From assembly GCA_051646185.1 (NCBI GenBank), contig JBOFCS010000194.1:1-8118 (forward strand): DNA of 8,118 bases. The letters are read 5' to 3'. Below the pieces are notes generated by a model. That model did no database searches. It saw only the letters and a list, made by a program, of their open reading frames with translations, and was not told where the DNA came from. Position 1 is the stretch's first letter. Each line of letters opens with the position of its first letter. Shown here piece after piece: positions 1 to 6,504 of this stretch. A program made the position numbers and the translations under genes. The stretch comes from JBOFCS01 sp051646185 (lineage in GTDB: Bacteria; Actinomycetota; Actinomycetes; Mycobacteriales; Mycobacteriaceae).

Positions 1-656
1 CAATCCGAGGACCCCGCAACGGATTTCCATTTGTCGGTGAAGGTTCTGCATTATTCATTGCCGGTGGTATTGGTATCACTCCGATATTGCCAATGGTTCG
101 AGCTGCTCAAAAATCTGGGATGGACTGGCGTTTTATTTATGCCGGGCGATCAAAAGCATCAATGCCATTTCTTGATGAGATCGAGACCTGGGATTCCAGC
201 AGAGTATTGATACATATTGACTCAGAGCAGGGGGTCATTTCAGGGGCAGACTTATTGAGATCAGCACCACAGGACGGGGCTGTGTACTGCTGCGGCCCGG
301 TTCCCATGCTCGAATCTATTCGAGAAGAGTTCAGTACCTGTGCGGCAACAGCTTTGCTTTACGAACGCTTTAGCGCTGCACCTGTGGTTGATGGAAAAGA
401 ATTTGATATTCAACTCAACAGTACCGGTGAGATTTTAACCGTTCCAGCGGAAACTTCAGCTCTAGAAGCCATTAAGAAAGTAAAGCCCGCGGTTGCCTAT
501 TCTTGCCAACAAGGTTTTTGTGGAACATGTCGGGTAAAAGTGCTGTCAGGTACTCCTGAGCATCGAGAAAACAGACTTTCCCCGCAAGAGCAAGAAAACG
601 AAATGCTTATTTGCGTGTCGCGTTCCGCTGGTGAACGACTAGTCATTGATCTTTGA
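1..656 (+). CDS. Flavin oxidoreductase with C-terminal [2Fe-2S] ferredoxin domain (phthalate dioxygenase reductase type), 5'-truncated
   Basis: The reading frame is open from base 3 to the TGA at 654-656, giving 217 visible residues; the start lies outside the window. The visible part begins with the end of the flavin-binding domain (RGPRNGFPF). The NAD(P)-binding domain follows, with the nucleotide-loop motif AGGIGITPIL (bases 60-89) and the family motif CGPVPM (about 291-310). A plant-type ferredoxin domain closes the protein: Cys at 504-506, 519-521 and 528-530 (C-x4-C-x2-C) and a fourth Cys at 612-614. This order matches the phthalate dioxygenase reductase/VanB family, usually about 315-325 residues, so roughly 100 N-terminal residues are missing. 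Such proteins pass electrons from NAD(P)H through flavin and the iron-sulfur cluster to an oxygenase, hydroxylase or desaturase. The partner is not visible. It is probably co-transcribed with the hydrolase 26 bases downstream. The family call is firm; the substrate is unknown. Confidence 0.9.
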   Translation, partial: IRGPRNGFPFVGEGSALFIAGGIGITPILPMVRAAQKSGMDWRFIYAGRSKASMPFLDEIETWDSSRVLIHIDSEQGVISGADLLRSAPQDGAVYCCGPVPMLESIREEFSTCAATALLYERFSAAPVVDGKEFDIQLNSTGEILTVPAETSALEAIKKVKPAVAYSCQQGFCGTCRVKVLSGTPEHRENRLSPQEQENEMLICVSRSAGERLVIDL

Positions 657-668
657 GTTAACCCTAAT

Positions 669-674
669 AAGGAG
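669..674 (+). promoter_or_regulatory. Ribosome binding site of the EphD-like hydrolase
   Basis: A perfect AAGGAG lies 8 bases before the ATG at 683. The in-frame GTG at 674 overlaps this site and the TTG at 677 is only 2 bases beyond it, so the ATG is the preferred start. Confidence 0.8.
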
Positions 675-682
675 TGTTGGCT

Positions 683-1582
683 ATGTCGGTAATCCAAAGG
701 TTTGTCCACAATGGGGAGATTGAACTTGCGGTTTTTGATTACGGAAATCCTGAAGCGGAAACCATAATTTTAGTTCATGGTTGGCCGGATACCCATGAAC
801 TGTGGACGCACGTTATTACACAGCTCAAAGAGCACTTTCACGTTGTTGCTTATGACAGTCGTGGTGCAGGTCAAAGTACAATTCCTGAGGATGTTGCCAG
901 TTATACCCTCGATAAACTGGCAATAGATTTCTTTGCGGTTGCCCAGGCGGTAAGCCCAGAAAAGCCTGTTCATGTTCTGGCCCATGACTGGGGTGCAGTA
1001 GCGATGTGGGAAGCGGTATGTGAGCCGGAAGCTCAACATAGAATCGCCACGTACAGTTCGGTTTCTGGGCCCAATCTTGATTATTTAAGTAACTGGGCTA
1101 GACGTAAATTATTTAACCCTACACCAAAAAACTTGTGGTACTTAGCTTCTCAACTACTTGCTTCGGCCTACACTATCTTATTTCAAATTCCTGGGGCGGC
1201 AACATTGCCGTTAAAATTGTTTTTTTCAAAAAAATGGCCCCAATTTTTGGGGTTCTTTGACGGCTTAGATTCTCAATTGGTGGTTACTTCCTCAACTTTG
1301 TCTCGGGATATGGTGAACGGGCTAAAGCTGTATCGAGCGAACATCAGGGCCCGCTTAGCTAATCCGCGCACGCGGGTCACCAATATTCCGGTACAACTGA
1401 TTATTAATCGTCGTGACCACGCGGTACGACCTTGCGGTTATGAGTATTACCATAAAAGTGCTGTGCATCTAGTTCGTCAGGAGCTTGACTCAGGGCATTG
1501 GGCCCCGTTCTCGCATGCAGCCGAACTTGCAAAAATAACGCGCAGCTTTATCAATTCTCAGAAAAAAACTCCTGAACTTTAA
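683..1582 (+). CDS. EphD-like alpha/beta hydrolase, probable epoxide hydrolase
   Basis: This 299-residue cytoplasmic-type protein has an alpha/beta-hydrolase fold and no signal peptide. Visible elements are the oxyanion-hole motif HGWPD (residues 32-36), the nucleophile elbow AHDWGA with Asp102 as nucleophile (the HDWG signature of epoxide hydrolases), a lid motif GLKLYRAN with Tyr217 placed like a ring-opening tyrosine, an acid Asp245 (NRRD) and a base His272 (SGHW). An Asp nucleophile fits epoxide hydrolases, which add water to an epoxide to give a diol; haloacid or haloalkane dehalogenases are less likely. The stretch SSVSGPNLDYL and the lid resemble the hydrolase half of mycobacterial EphD, but the short-chain dehydrogenase domain fused to EphD is absent. 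It is probably in an operon with the ferredoxin-fused oxidoreductase just upstream. The middle of the gene is AT-rich (lines near 1081-1260 are about 32 % G+C) and contains a T7-C-A7 tract. The substrate is unknown. Confidence 0.85.
   Translation: MSVIQRFVHNGEIELAVFDYGNPEAETIILVHGWPDTHELWTHVITQLKEHFHVVAYDSRGAGQSTIPEDVASYTLDKLAIDFFAVAQAVSPEKPVHVLAHDWGAVAMWEAVCEPEAQHRIATYSSVSGPNLDYLSNWARRKLFNPTPKNLWYLASQLLASAYTILFQIPGAATLPLKLFFSKKWPQFLGFFDGLDSQLVVTSSTLSRDMVNGLKLYRANIRARLANPRTRVTNIPVQLIINRRDHAVRPCGYEYYHKSAVHLVRQELDSGHWAPFSHAAELAKITRSFINSQKKTPEL
1220..1234 (+). repeat. Homopolymer pair T7-C-A7 inside the hydrolase gene
   Basis: Seven T, one C and seven A form a perfect inverted repeat that encodes FFSKK (residues 180-184). 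Such runs are prone to polymerase slippage. The gene is in frame here. Confidence 0.9.
1238..1258 (+). other. Intragenic terminator-like hairpin in the hydrolase gene
   Basis: CCCCAA (1238-1243) pairs perfectly with TTGGGG (1247-1252) around a TTT loop and is followed by TTCTTT. The form resembles a weak intrinsic terminator, but it lies within coding sequence, so it may be coincidence or may reduce read-through to the 3' half of the gene. Confidence 0.3.
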
Positions 1583-1593
1583 TATGCATGCTT

Positions 1594-1623
1594 TAGCTCT
1601 CCAGAATGTCTGGGGACTAGCTA
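1594..1623 (+). terminator. Hairpin after the hydrolase gene, possible terminator
   Basis: CTCCAGA (1599-1605) pairs with TCTGGGG (1609-1615), with one T-G pair, around an ATG loop. An outer stem TAGCT (1594-1598)/AGCTA (1619-1623) extends it past a 3-base bulge. It begins 11 bases after the hydrolase stop. No T-run follows, so it could be a U-less actinobacterial terminator or an RNA-stability hairpin. Confidence 0.4.
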
Positions 1624-1836
1624 CGACCCACTAAAATAGGGCCAAGACGAAATTAGATGGCTTTTTGGGGTGTCATGGAGTGGGTGCTGTCGGTATTACC
1701 AAGTAAGATGGTTGGGTAACAGACCGCAAGCCCGCGGTACGTTCCGCAGGATGGTCTTTGATAAGGCTAAAGATTGTTCTTGTGGACCCCGTACTGTGTG
1801 ACGGTCCTATCGCAGGAGAAGGAGAGCTACCCAACT
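1624..1836 (+). promoter_or_regulatory. Non-coding leader and probable promoter region of gyrB
   Basis: No credible gene fits between the hydrolase and gyrB. Two -10-like hexamers of the TAnnnT type are present, TAAAAT (1632-1637) and TAAGAT (1704-1709), but neither has a good -35 at 16-18 bases, so I cannot fix the promoter. Downstream lie inverted repeats that could fold in the transcript: AGACC (1721-1725)/GGTCT (1753-1757) enclosing GCGG (1734-1737)/CCGC (1744-1747), and GGACC (1784-1788)/GGTCC (1803-1807), which ends just before the ribosome binding site. A GGTATTACC palindrome lies at 1692-1700. gyrB promoters commonly respond to supercoiling; that is family knowledge and is not shown by this sequence. 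Confidence 0.4.
1819..1824 (+). promoter_or_regulatory. Ribosome binding site of gyrB
   Basis: AAGGAG sits in a purine run (1814-1826), 12 bases before the GTG at 1837. It argues against the upstream in-frame TTG at 1774 and GTG at 1798, which would place this site inside the coding region. Confidence 0.65.
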
Positions 1837-3873
1837 GTGGCTGGCCAGAAGAATGATGAGTCAAAGAGCGGAAACGCTAATTATGGTGCAGAGTCGATCA
1901 CGATTCTTGAGGGTCTTGACGCTGTTCGTAAACGACCGGGAATGTATATCGGGTCGACCGGTGAACGTGGTCTGCATCATCTAATTTGGGAAGTTGTTGA
2001 CAACTCTGTTGATGAGGCAATGGCCGGCTACGCATCAAAGGTAGAGGTCACACTTCTTGAAGACGGCGGAGTTCAGGTTGTTGATGATGGCCGCGGTATT
2101 CCGGTCGCCATGCATGCAACGGGTGTTCCTACCGTGGAGGTGGTGCTAACCCAGCTACATGCCGGCGGCAAGTTTGATTCGGACTCTTATGCAGTTTCCG
2201 GTGGTTTGCATGGTGTGGGTATTTCAGTAGTGAATGCACTCTCAACCAAACTTGAAGTAGAGATTGCGCGTGATGGTTCACATTGGTCGCAAACCTATGA
2301 TCGCTCAGTACCAGGAAATTTGCACCAGGGTGAGCCGACTAAAGCGACAGGAACGACGGTTCGTTTTTGGGCCGACCCAGATATTTTTGAGACCACCCAA
2401 TACAATTTTGAAACAGTTGCTCGGCGGTTACAGGAAATGGCCTTTTTGAATAAAGGGCTGACTATTACCCTTACTGACGAGCGAGTGACTGAAACTGAGG
2501 TCATCGATGATGTTGTTAGTGATGTGGCTGAGGCACCAAAAGCAGCAACTGAAGAATCCGAGGCGGAAAAACCGCATCGGGTAAAGAGCCGGGTGTACCA
2601 CTACCCCGGTGGTCTAGTGGACTATGTCAAACACATTAACCGCACCAAACAGGCCATTCACAGCACAGTTGTGGATTTCTTCGGAAAAGGCGAGGGCCAC
2701 GAAGTTGAAATCGCAATGCAATGGAATGCTGGTTATTCCGAATCGGTACACACTTTCGCCAACACCATTAACACTCATGAGGGTGGTACGCACGAAGAGG
2801 GTTTTCGCTCAGCGTTGACTTCTACGGTTAATAAATACGCCAAAGATAAAAAACTTATTAAAGACAAAGATCCGGCATTAACCGGTGATGATATTCGCGA
2901 AGGCTTAGCTGCGGTTATTTCGGTCAAGGTGGGTGAGCCGCAGTTTGAGGGTCAGACGAAGACCAAGTTAGGTAATACCGAGGTTAAGTCTTTTGTGCAG
3001 AAGTGTTGCAATGAGCAGCTATCGCATTGGTTTGAGTCAAACCCAGCTGATGCTAAAGTTATTGTAACGAAGGCAGTTTCATCAGCACAAGCGAGAATGG
3101 CAGCACGTAAAGCCCGTGAGTTAGTGCGGCGTAAGAGTGCTACCGATATTGGTGGTTTGCCGGGGAAACTAGCTGATTGCCGCTCGAACGATCCTTCAAA
3201 ATCTGAAGTGTATGTGGTAGAGGGTGACTCCGCTGGTGGCTCCGCTAAAAGCGGACGTGATTCGATGTTCCAGGCAATTCTTCCATTGCGCGGAAAAATC
3301 ATCAATGTTGAAAAAGCTCGTATTGATCGGGTCTTAAAGAATACTGAAGTCCAGGCCATCATCACTGCTTTGGGAACTGGTATTCACGATGAGTTCGACA
3401 TCAGTAAATTGCGGTACCACAAGATTGTGTTAATGGCTGACGCTGATGTTGACGGACAACATATTTCAACTCTATTGATGACTCTGCTGTTTCGTTTTAT
3501 GCGCCCGCTCATTGAGCATGGACACGTATATTTGGCAGCTCCGCCGCTGTATAAGCTCAAGTGGGCACGCACCGAACCAGAATTTGCCTATTCGGATCGG
3601 GAGCGCGATGTGCTCTTGAAAGCTGGTACTGAGGCCGGTAAAAAAATCAATAAGGACGATGGCATTCAGCGGTATAAAGGTTTGGGCGAAATGAATGCTA
3701 AAGAATTGTGGGAAACCACGATGGACCCTTCAGTTCGGGTGCTACGCCAAGTTACTCTCGACGATGCCGCTGCCGCTGATGAACTGTTTTCGGTATTGAT
3801 GGGCGAGGATGTAGAGGCACGTCGGAGTTTCATTACTCGTAATGCTAAAGATGTTCGTTTCCTTGATGTCTAG
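1837..3873 (+). CDS. gyrB: DNA gyrase subunit B
   Basis: GyrB is the ATPase subunit of the A2B2 gyrase, which introduces negative supercoils into DNA. From the GTG start it has 678 residues, normal for actinobacteria. The frame is open back to 1774, but the ribosome binding site and the onset of family similarity favour 1837. The GHKL ATPase domain shows Glu52 (general base) and Asn56 in EVVDNSVDEA, Asp83 in DDGRGIP, and the lid GGLHGVGISVVNALS (122-136). The transducer domain carries the QTK loop (373-375). The TOPRIM domain has EGDSAGG with Glu462 and DADVD with Asp535 and Asp537 as magnesium ligands, then the tail motif IQRYKGLGEMNAKELW. An acidic insert at about 217-250 matches the Mycobacteriales-specific GyrB insert. 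The sequence is close to mycobacterial GyrB throughout and ends in the same RFLDV. It is followed by gyrA but not preceded by recF. Confidence 0.98.
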   Translation: MAGQKNDESKSGNANYGAESITILEGLDAVRKRPGMYIGSTGERGLHHLIWEVVDNSVDEAMAGYASKVEVTLLEDGGVQVVDDGRGIPVAMHATGVPTVEVVLTQLHAGGKFDSDSYAVSGGLHGVGISVVNALSTKLEVEIARDGSHWSQTYDRSVPGNLHQGEPTKATGTTVRFWADPDIFETTQYNFETVARRLQEMAFLNKGLTITLTDERVTETEVIDDVVSDVAEAPKAATEESEAEKPHRVKSRVYHYPGGLVDYVKHINRTKQAIHSTVVDFFGKGEGHEVEIAMQWNAGYSESVHTFANTINTHEGGTHEEGFRSALTSTVNKYAKDKKLIKDKDPALTGDDIREGLAAVISVKVGEPQFEGQTKTKLGNTEVKSFVQKCCNEQLSHWFESNPADAKVIVTKAVSSAQARMAARKARELVRRKSATDIGGLPGKLADCRSNDPSKSEVYVVEGDSAGGSAKSGRDSMFQAILPLRGKIINVEKARIDRVLKNTEVQAIITALGTGIHDEFDISKLRYHKIVLMADADVDGQHISTLLMTLLFRFMRPLIEHGHVYLAAPPLYKLKWARTEPEFAYSDRERDVLLKAGTEAGKKINKDDGIQRYKGLGEMNAKELWETTMDPSVRVLRQVTLDDAAAADELFSVLMGEDVEARRSFITRNAKDVRFLDV

Positions 3874-3914
3874 TAGCTAAACCTCAATATCGATAAGACT
3901 TAAACGGTGTGCAC

Positions 3915-3953
3915 GACGTTGAGCTTGTGTGAAGTACAACTAAGACGTTGAGC
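3915..3953 (+). repeat. 10-base direct repeat in the gyrB-gyrA spacer
   Basis: GACGTTGAGC occurs at 3915-3924 and again at 3944-3953, 29 bases apart, within the 99-base spacer. The first copy contains TTGAGC (3919-3924), 16 bases before TAAGAC (3941-3946), which could serve as a weak gyrA promoter. The repeats could therefore be a regulator site overlapping it. The repeat is seen directly; its function is inference. Confidence 0.45.
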
Positions 3954-3972
3954 CGAGAAGAAGAAGGAACTT

Positions 3973-6504
3973 ATGACCGACACCACTTTGCCGCCAAGCG
4001 AATCAGAAAGCGCCGGCGATCGTATCGAGCCGGTCGATATTCAACAGGAGATGCAGCGTAGCTACATCGACTACGCGATGAGCGTGATTGTTGGTCGGGC
4101 ACTGCCAGAAGTTCGAGATGGGCTAAAACCAGTGCACCGTAGGGTGCTGTACGCAATGTACGACTCTGGTTTCCGCCCTGACCGTGGTTATGTCAAGTCG
4201 GCTCGTTCGGTTGCCGAGACGATGGGTAATTACCACCCACATGGCGACTCCTCAATTTACGACACCCTGGTTCGCTTAGCCCAACCCTGGTCATTGCGGT
4301 ACCCACTAGTTGATGGCCAAGGAAACTTTGGCTCACCGGGTAATGACCCGGCCGCTGCTATGCGTTATACCGAAGCTCGACTTACTCCTTTAGCGATGGA
4401 GATGCTTCGTGAAATTGATCATGAAACAGTCGATTTCATTCCCAACTACGATGGAAAAACCCAGGAACCAACGGTTCTTCCCTCACGTTTTCCTAATCTG
4501 TTAGCCAATGGCTCTGGCGGTATTGCTGTGGGTATGGCCACCAACATCCCACCGCATAATTTGCGGGAACTTGGTGATGCTGTTACCTGGGCACTTGATA
4601 ACTATGATGCCGATGAGGAAACCACGCTAGCGGCAGTTATGGAGCGGGTTAAAGGACCAGATTTCCCCACATCTGGTCTTATTGTTGGTGGCCAAGGCAT
4701 TCAGGATGCATATTCCACCGGGCGCGGTTCTATTCGGATGCGCGGGGTGGTGGAGATTGAAGAGAGCAGTACCGGCGCAACCATTATTGTTATTACCGAG
4801 CTGCCCTATCAGGTAAACCCCGATAACCTGATCACCTCTATTGCCGAGCAGGTTCGCGATGGCAAACTTGCCGGTATTTCAAAGATTGATGACGAGGGCT
4901 CCGACCGGGTGGGTATGCGGATCGTTATTACGATCAAGCGTGACGCAGTTGCCAGAGTGGTATTAAACAATTTGTACAAGCATACGCAGCTGCAAACGAG
5001 CTTTGGCGCCAATATGTTGTCGATTGTTGATGGGGTACCGCGTACCTTGCGTCTAGATCAGATGATTCGGCATTACGTCAATCATCAGTTGGATGTCATC
5101 ATCAGGCGAACCAGGTATCTTTTACGCAAAGCTCAAGAGCGAGCACATATTTTGCGTGGTCTAGTCAAAGCTTTGGATGCTTTGGATGAGGTTATTGCGC
5201 TTATTCGAGCCTCGTCAACTCCAGATGTTGCCCGTACTGGGTTGATGGAATTACTTGATGTTGACGAAATCCAGGCCGATGCGATCTTGGCCATGCAATT
5301 GCGCCGTTTGGCGGCTCTGGAACGTCAGAAAATCATTGATGAATTAGCGGAGATCGAAATCGAAATCGCTGATTTGGAAGATATTTTGGCTAAGCCAGAA
5401 CGGCAGCGCAAAATCGTCAAAGATGAACTTGCCGTGTTGGTGGAAAAGTACGGCGATGAACGTCGCACCAAGATTATCGCCAATGATGGGGATGTTACCG
5501 ATGAGGATCTGATCGCCCGCGAGGACGTTGTGGTCACGATTACTGAAACCGGCTACGCTAAGCGCACTAAAACTGATCTGTACCGCAGCCAGAAACGTGG
5601 CGGTAAGGGTGTGCAAGGGGCGGGTCTGAAACAAGATGACATTGTCAGCAAGTTCTTCATCTGTTCGACCCACGATTGGATTTTGTTCTTTACCACCAAG
5701 GGACGGGTATACCGTGCCAAGGCCTATGAGTTGCCTGAGGCTAACCGCACCGCTCGGGGCCAGCATGTAGCGAATTTGCTTGCCTTCCAACCAGATGAGC
5801 GCATTGCTCAGGTGATCCAAATCAAGTCTTATGCTGATGCCCCATATCTGGTGCTAGCCACCAAAGGTGGTTTGGTGAAGAAATCTAAGCTTGAGGACTT
5901 TGATTCCAATCGCTCTGGTGGAATTGTTGCAGTGAACTTGCGTGGGGAGGACGAGCTTGTTGGCGCCGTGCTGGCTTCGGCTGAGGATGATTTGCTGTTA
6001 GTTTCAGCCCAGGGCCAGTCCATCCGGTTCTCAGCTACCGATGAGGCTTTGCGCCCAATGGGCAGGGCTACTTCTGGGGTGCAGGGTATGCGCTTCAACG
6101 GAGAAGATCAGTTGTTGTCCCTCAACGTGGTTCGAGAAGATACTTATCTTTTGGTGGCGACTTCAGGTGGTTATGCCAAGCGCACTGCGATGGAGGACTA
6201 CCCAGTGCAAGGCCGTGGCGGCAAGGGTGTTTTGACGATTCAGTATGACGACCGTCGTGGCACTTTGGTTGGTGCACTGATAGTTGATGACGAAACTGAG
6301 TTGTATGCCATTACTTCTGGTGGTGGTGTCATTCGTACTGCAGCAAAGCAGGTTCGTAAAGCCGGCCGCCAAACTAAAGGTGTGCGCTTGATGAATCTGG
6401 GCGAAGGGGACACACTAATAGCGATTGCACGAAATGCTGATGAAACTGATCCCGAGTCATCGGCCGGTGCTAGCACCGATGCTGATGGAGCTAAGGAGTC
6501 GTAG
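3973..6504 (+). CDS. gyrA: DNA gyrase subunit A
   Basis: GyrA is the DNA breakage-reunion and wrapping subunit of gyrase. It has 843 residues from an ATG preceded by AAGGA (3964-3968) in a purine run. The winged-helix domain holds the quinolone-resistance region HPHGDSSIYD (88-97) and the catalytic Tyr132 (RYTEAR, codon 4366-4368), which bonds covalently to cut DNA. The tower and a long coiled coil follow (LEDILAKPERQRKIVKDEL). The C-terminal beta-pinwheel contains the GyrA box QKRGGKG (540-546) needed for DNA wrapping, and a second box-like QGRGGKG (746-752), both also present in mycobacterial GyrA. The last 20 or so residues form an acidic, poorly conserved tail. Ser93 stands where M. tuberculosis has Ala90. 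It probably shares a transcript with gyrB, and its stop overlaps the next start. Confidence 0.98.
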   Translation: MTDTTLPPSESESAGDRIEPVDIQQEMQRSYIDYAMSVIVGRALPEVRDGLKPVHRRVLYAMYDSGFRPDRGYVKSARSVAETMGNYHPHGDSSIYDTLVRLAQPWSLRYPLVDGQGNFGSPGNDPAAAMRYTEARLTPLAMEMLREIDHETVDFIPNYDGKTQEPTVLPSRFPNLLANGSGGIAVGMATNIPPHNLRELGDAVTWALDNYDADEETTLAAVMERVKGPDFPTSGLIVGGQGIQDAYSTGRGSIRMRGVVEIEESSTGATIIVITELPYQVNPDNLITSIAEQVRDGKLAGISKIDDEGSDRVGMRIVITIKRDAVARVVLNNLYKHTQLQTSFGANMLSIVDGVPRTLRLDQMIRHYVNHQLDVIIRRTRYLLRKAQERAHILRGLVKALDALDEVIALIRASSTPDVARTGLMELLDVDEIQADAILAMQLRRLAALERQKIIDELAEIEIEIADLEDILAKPERQRKIVKDELAVLVEKYGDERRTKIIANDGDVTDEDLIAREDVVVTITETGYAKRTKTDLYRSQKRGGKGVQGAGLKQDDIVSKFFICSTHDWILFFTTKGRVYRAKAYELPEANRTARGQHVANLLAFQPDERIAQVIQIKSYADAPYLVLATKGGLVKKSKLEDFDSNRSGGIVAVNLRGEDELVGAVLASAEDDLLLVSAQGQSIRFSATDEALRPMGRATSGVQGMRFNGEDQLLSLNVVREDTYLLVATSGGYAKRTAMEDYPVQGRGGKGVLTIQYDDRRGTLVGALIVDDETELYAITSGGGVIRTAAKQVRKAGRQTKGVRLMNLGEGDTLIAIARNADETDPESSAGASTDADGAKES
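6493..6498 (+). promoter_or_regulatory. Ribosome binding site of the DUF3566 gene
   Basis: AAGGAG lies inside the last codons of gyrA, 5 bases before the GTG at 6504. It supports that GTG as the start and suggests translational coupling to gyrA. Confidence 0.75.

Noticed and set aside
674..682. Hydrolase start at GTG 674
   Set aside because: The GTG overlaps the AAGGAG that serves the ATG at 683, so it lacks a ribosome binding site of its own.
1774..1836. Longer GyrB start at TTG 1774 or GTG 1798
   Set aside because: The added residues (FLWTPYCVTVLSQEKESYPT) do not resemble any GyrB N-terminus, and the purine-rich ribosome binding site at 1814-1826 would lie inside the coding region.
1583..1836. 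oriC-like region before gyrB
   Set aside because: No DnaA-box cluster or AT-rich unwinding stretch is visible; the single perfect box lies elsewhere, at 702-710.
2952..3365. 137-codon open frame on the minus strand inside gyrB
   Set aside because: It lies fully antisense to conserved TOPRIM coding sequence, has no recognisable motif, and is explained by gyrB codon use.
5344..5820. 158-codon open frame on the minus strand inside gyrA
   Set aside because: It is antisense to the conserved coiled coil and GyrA-box region, without family features of its own.
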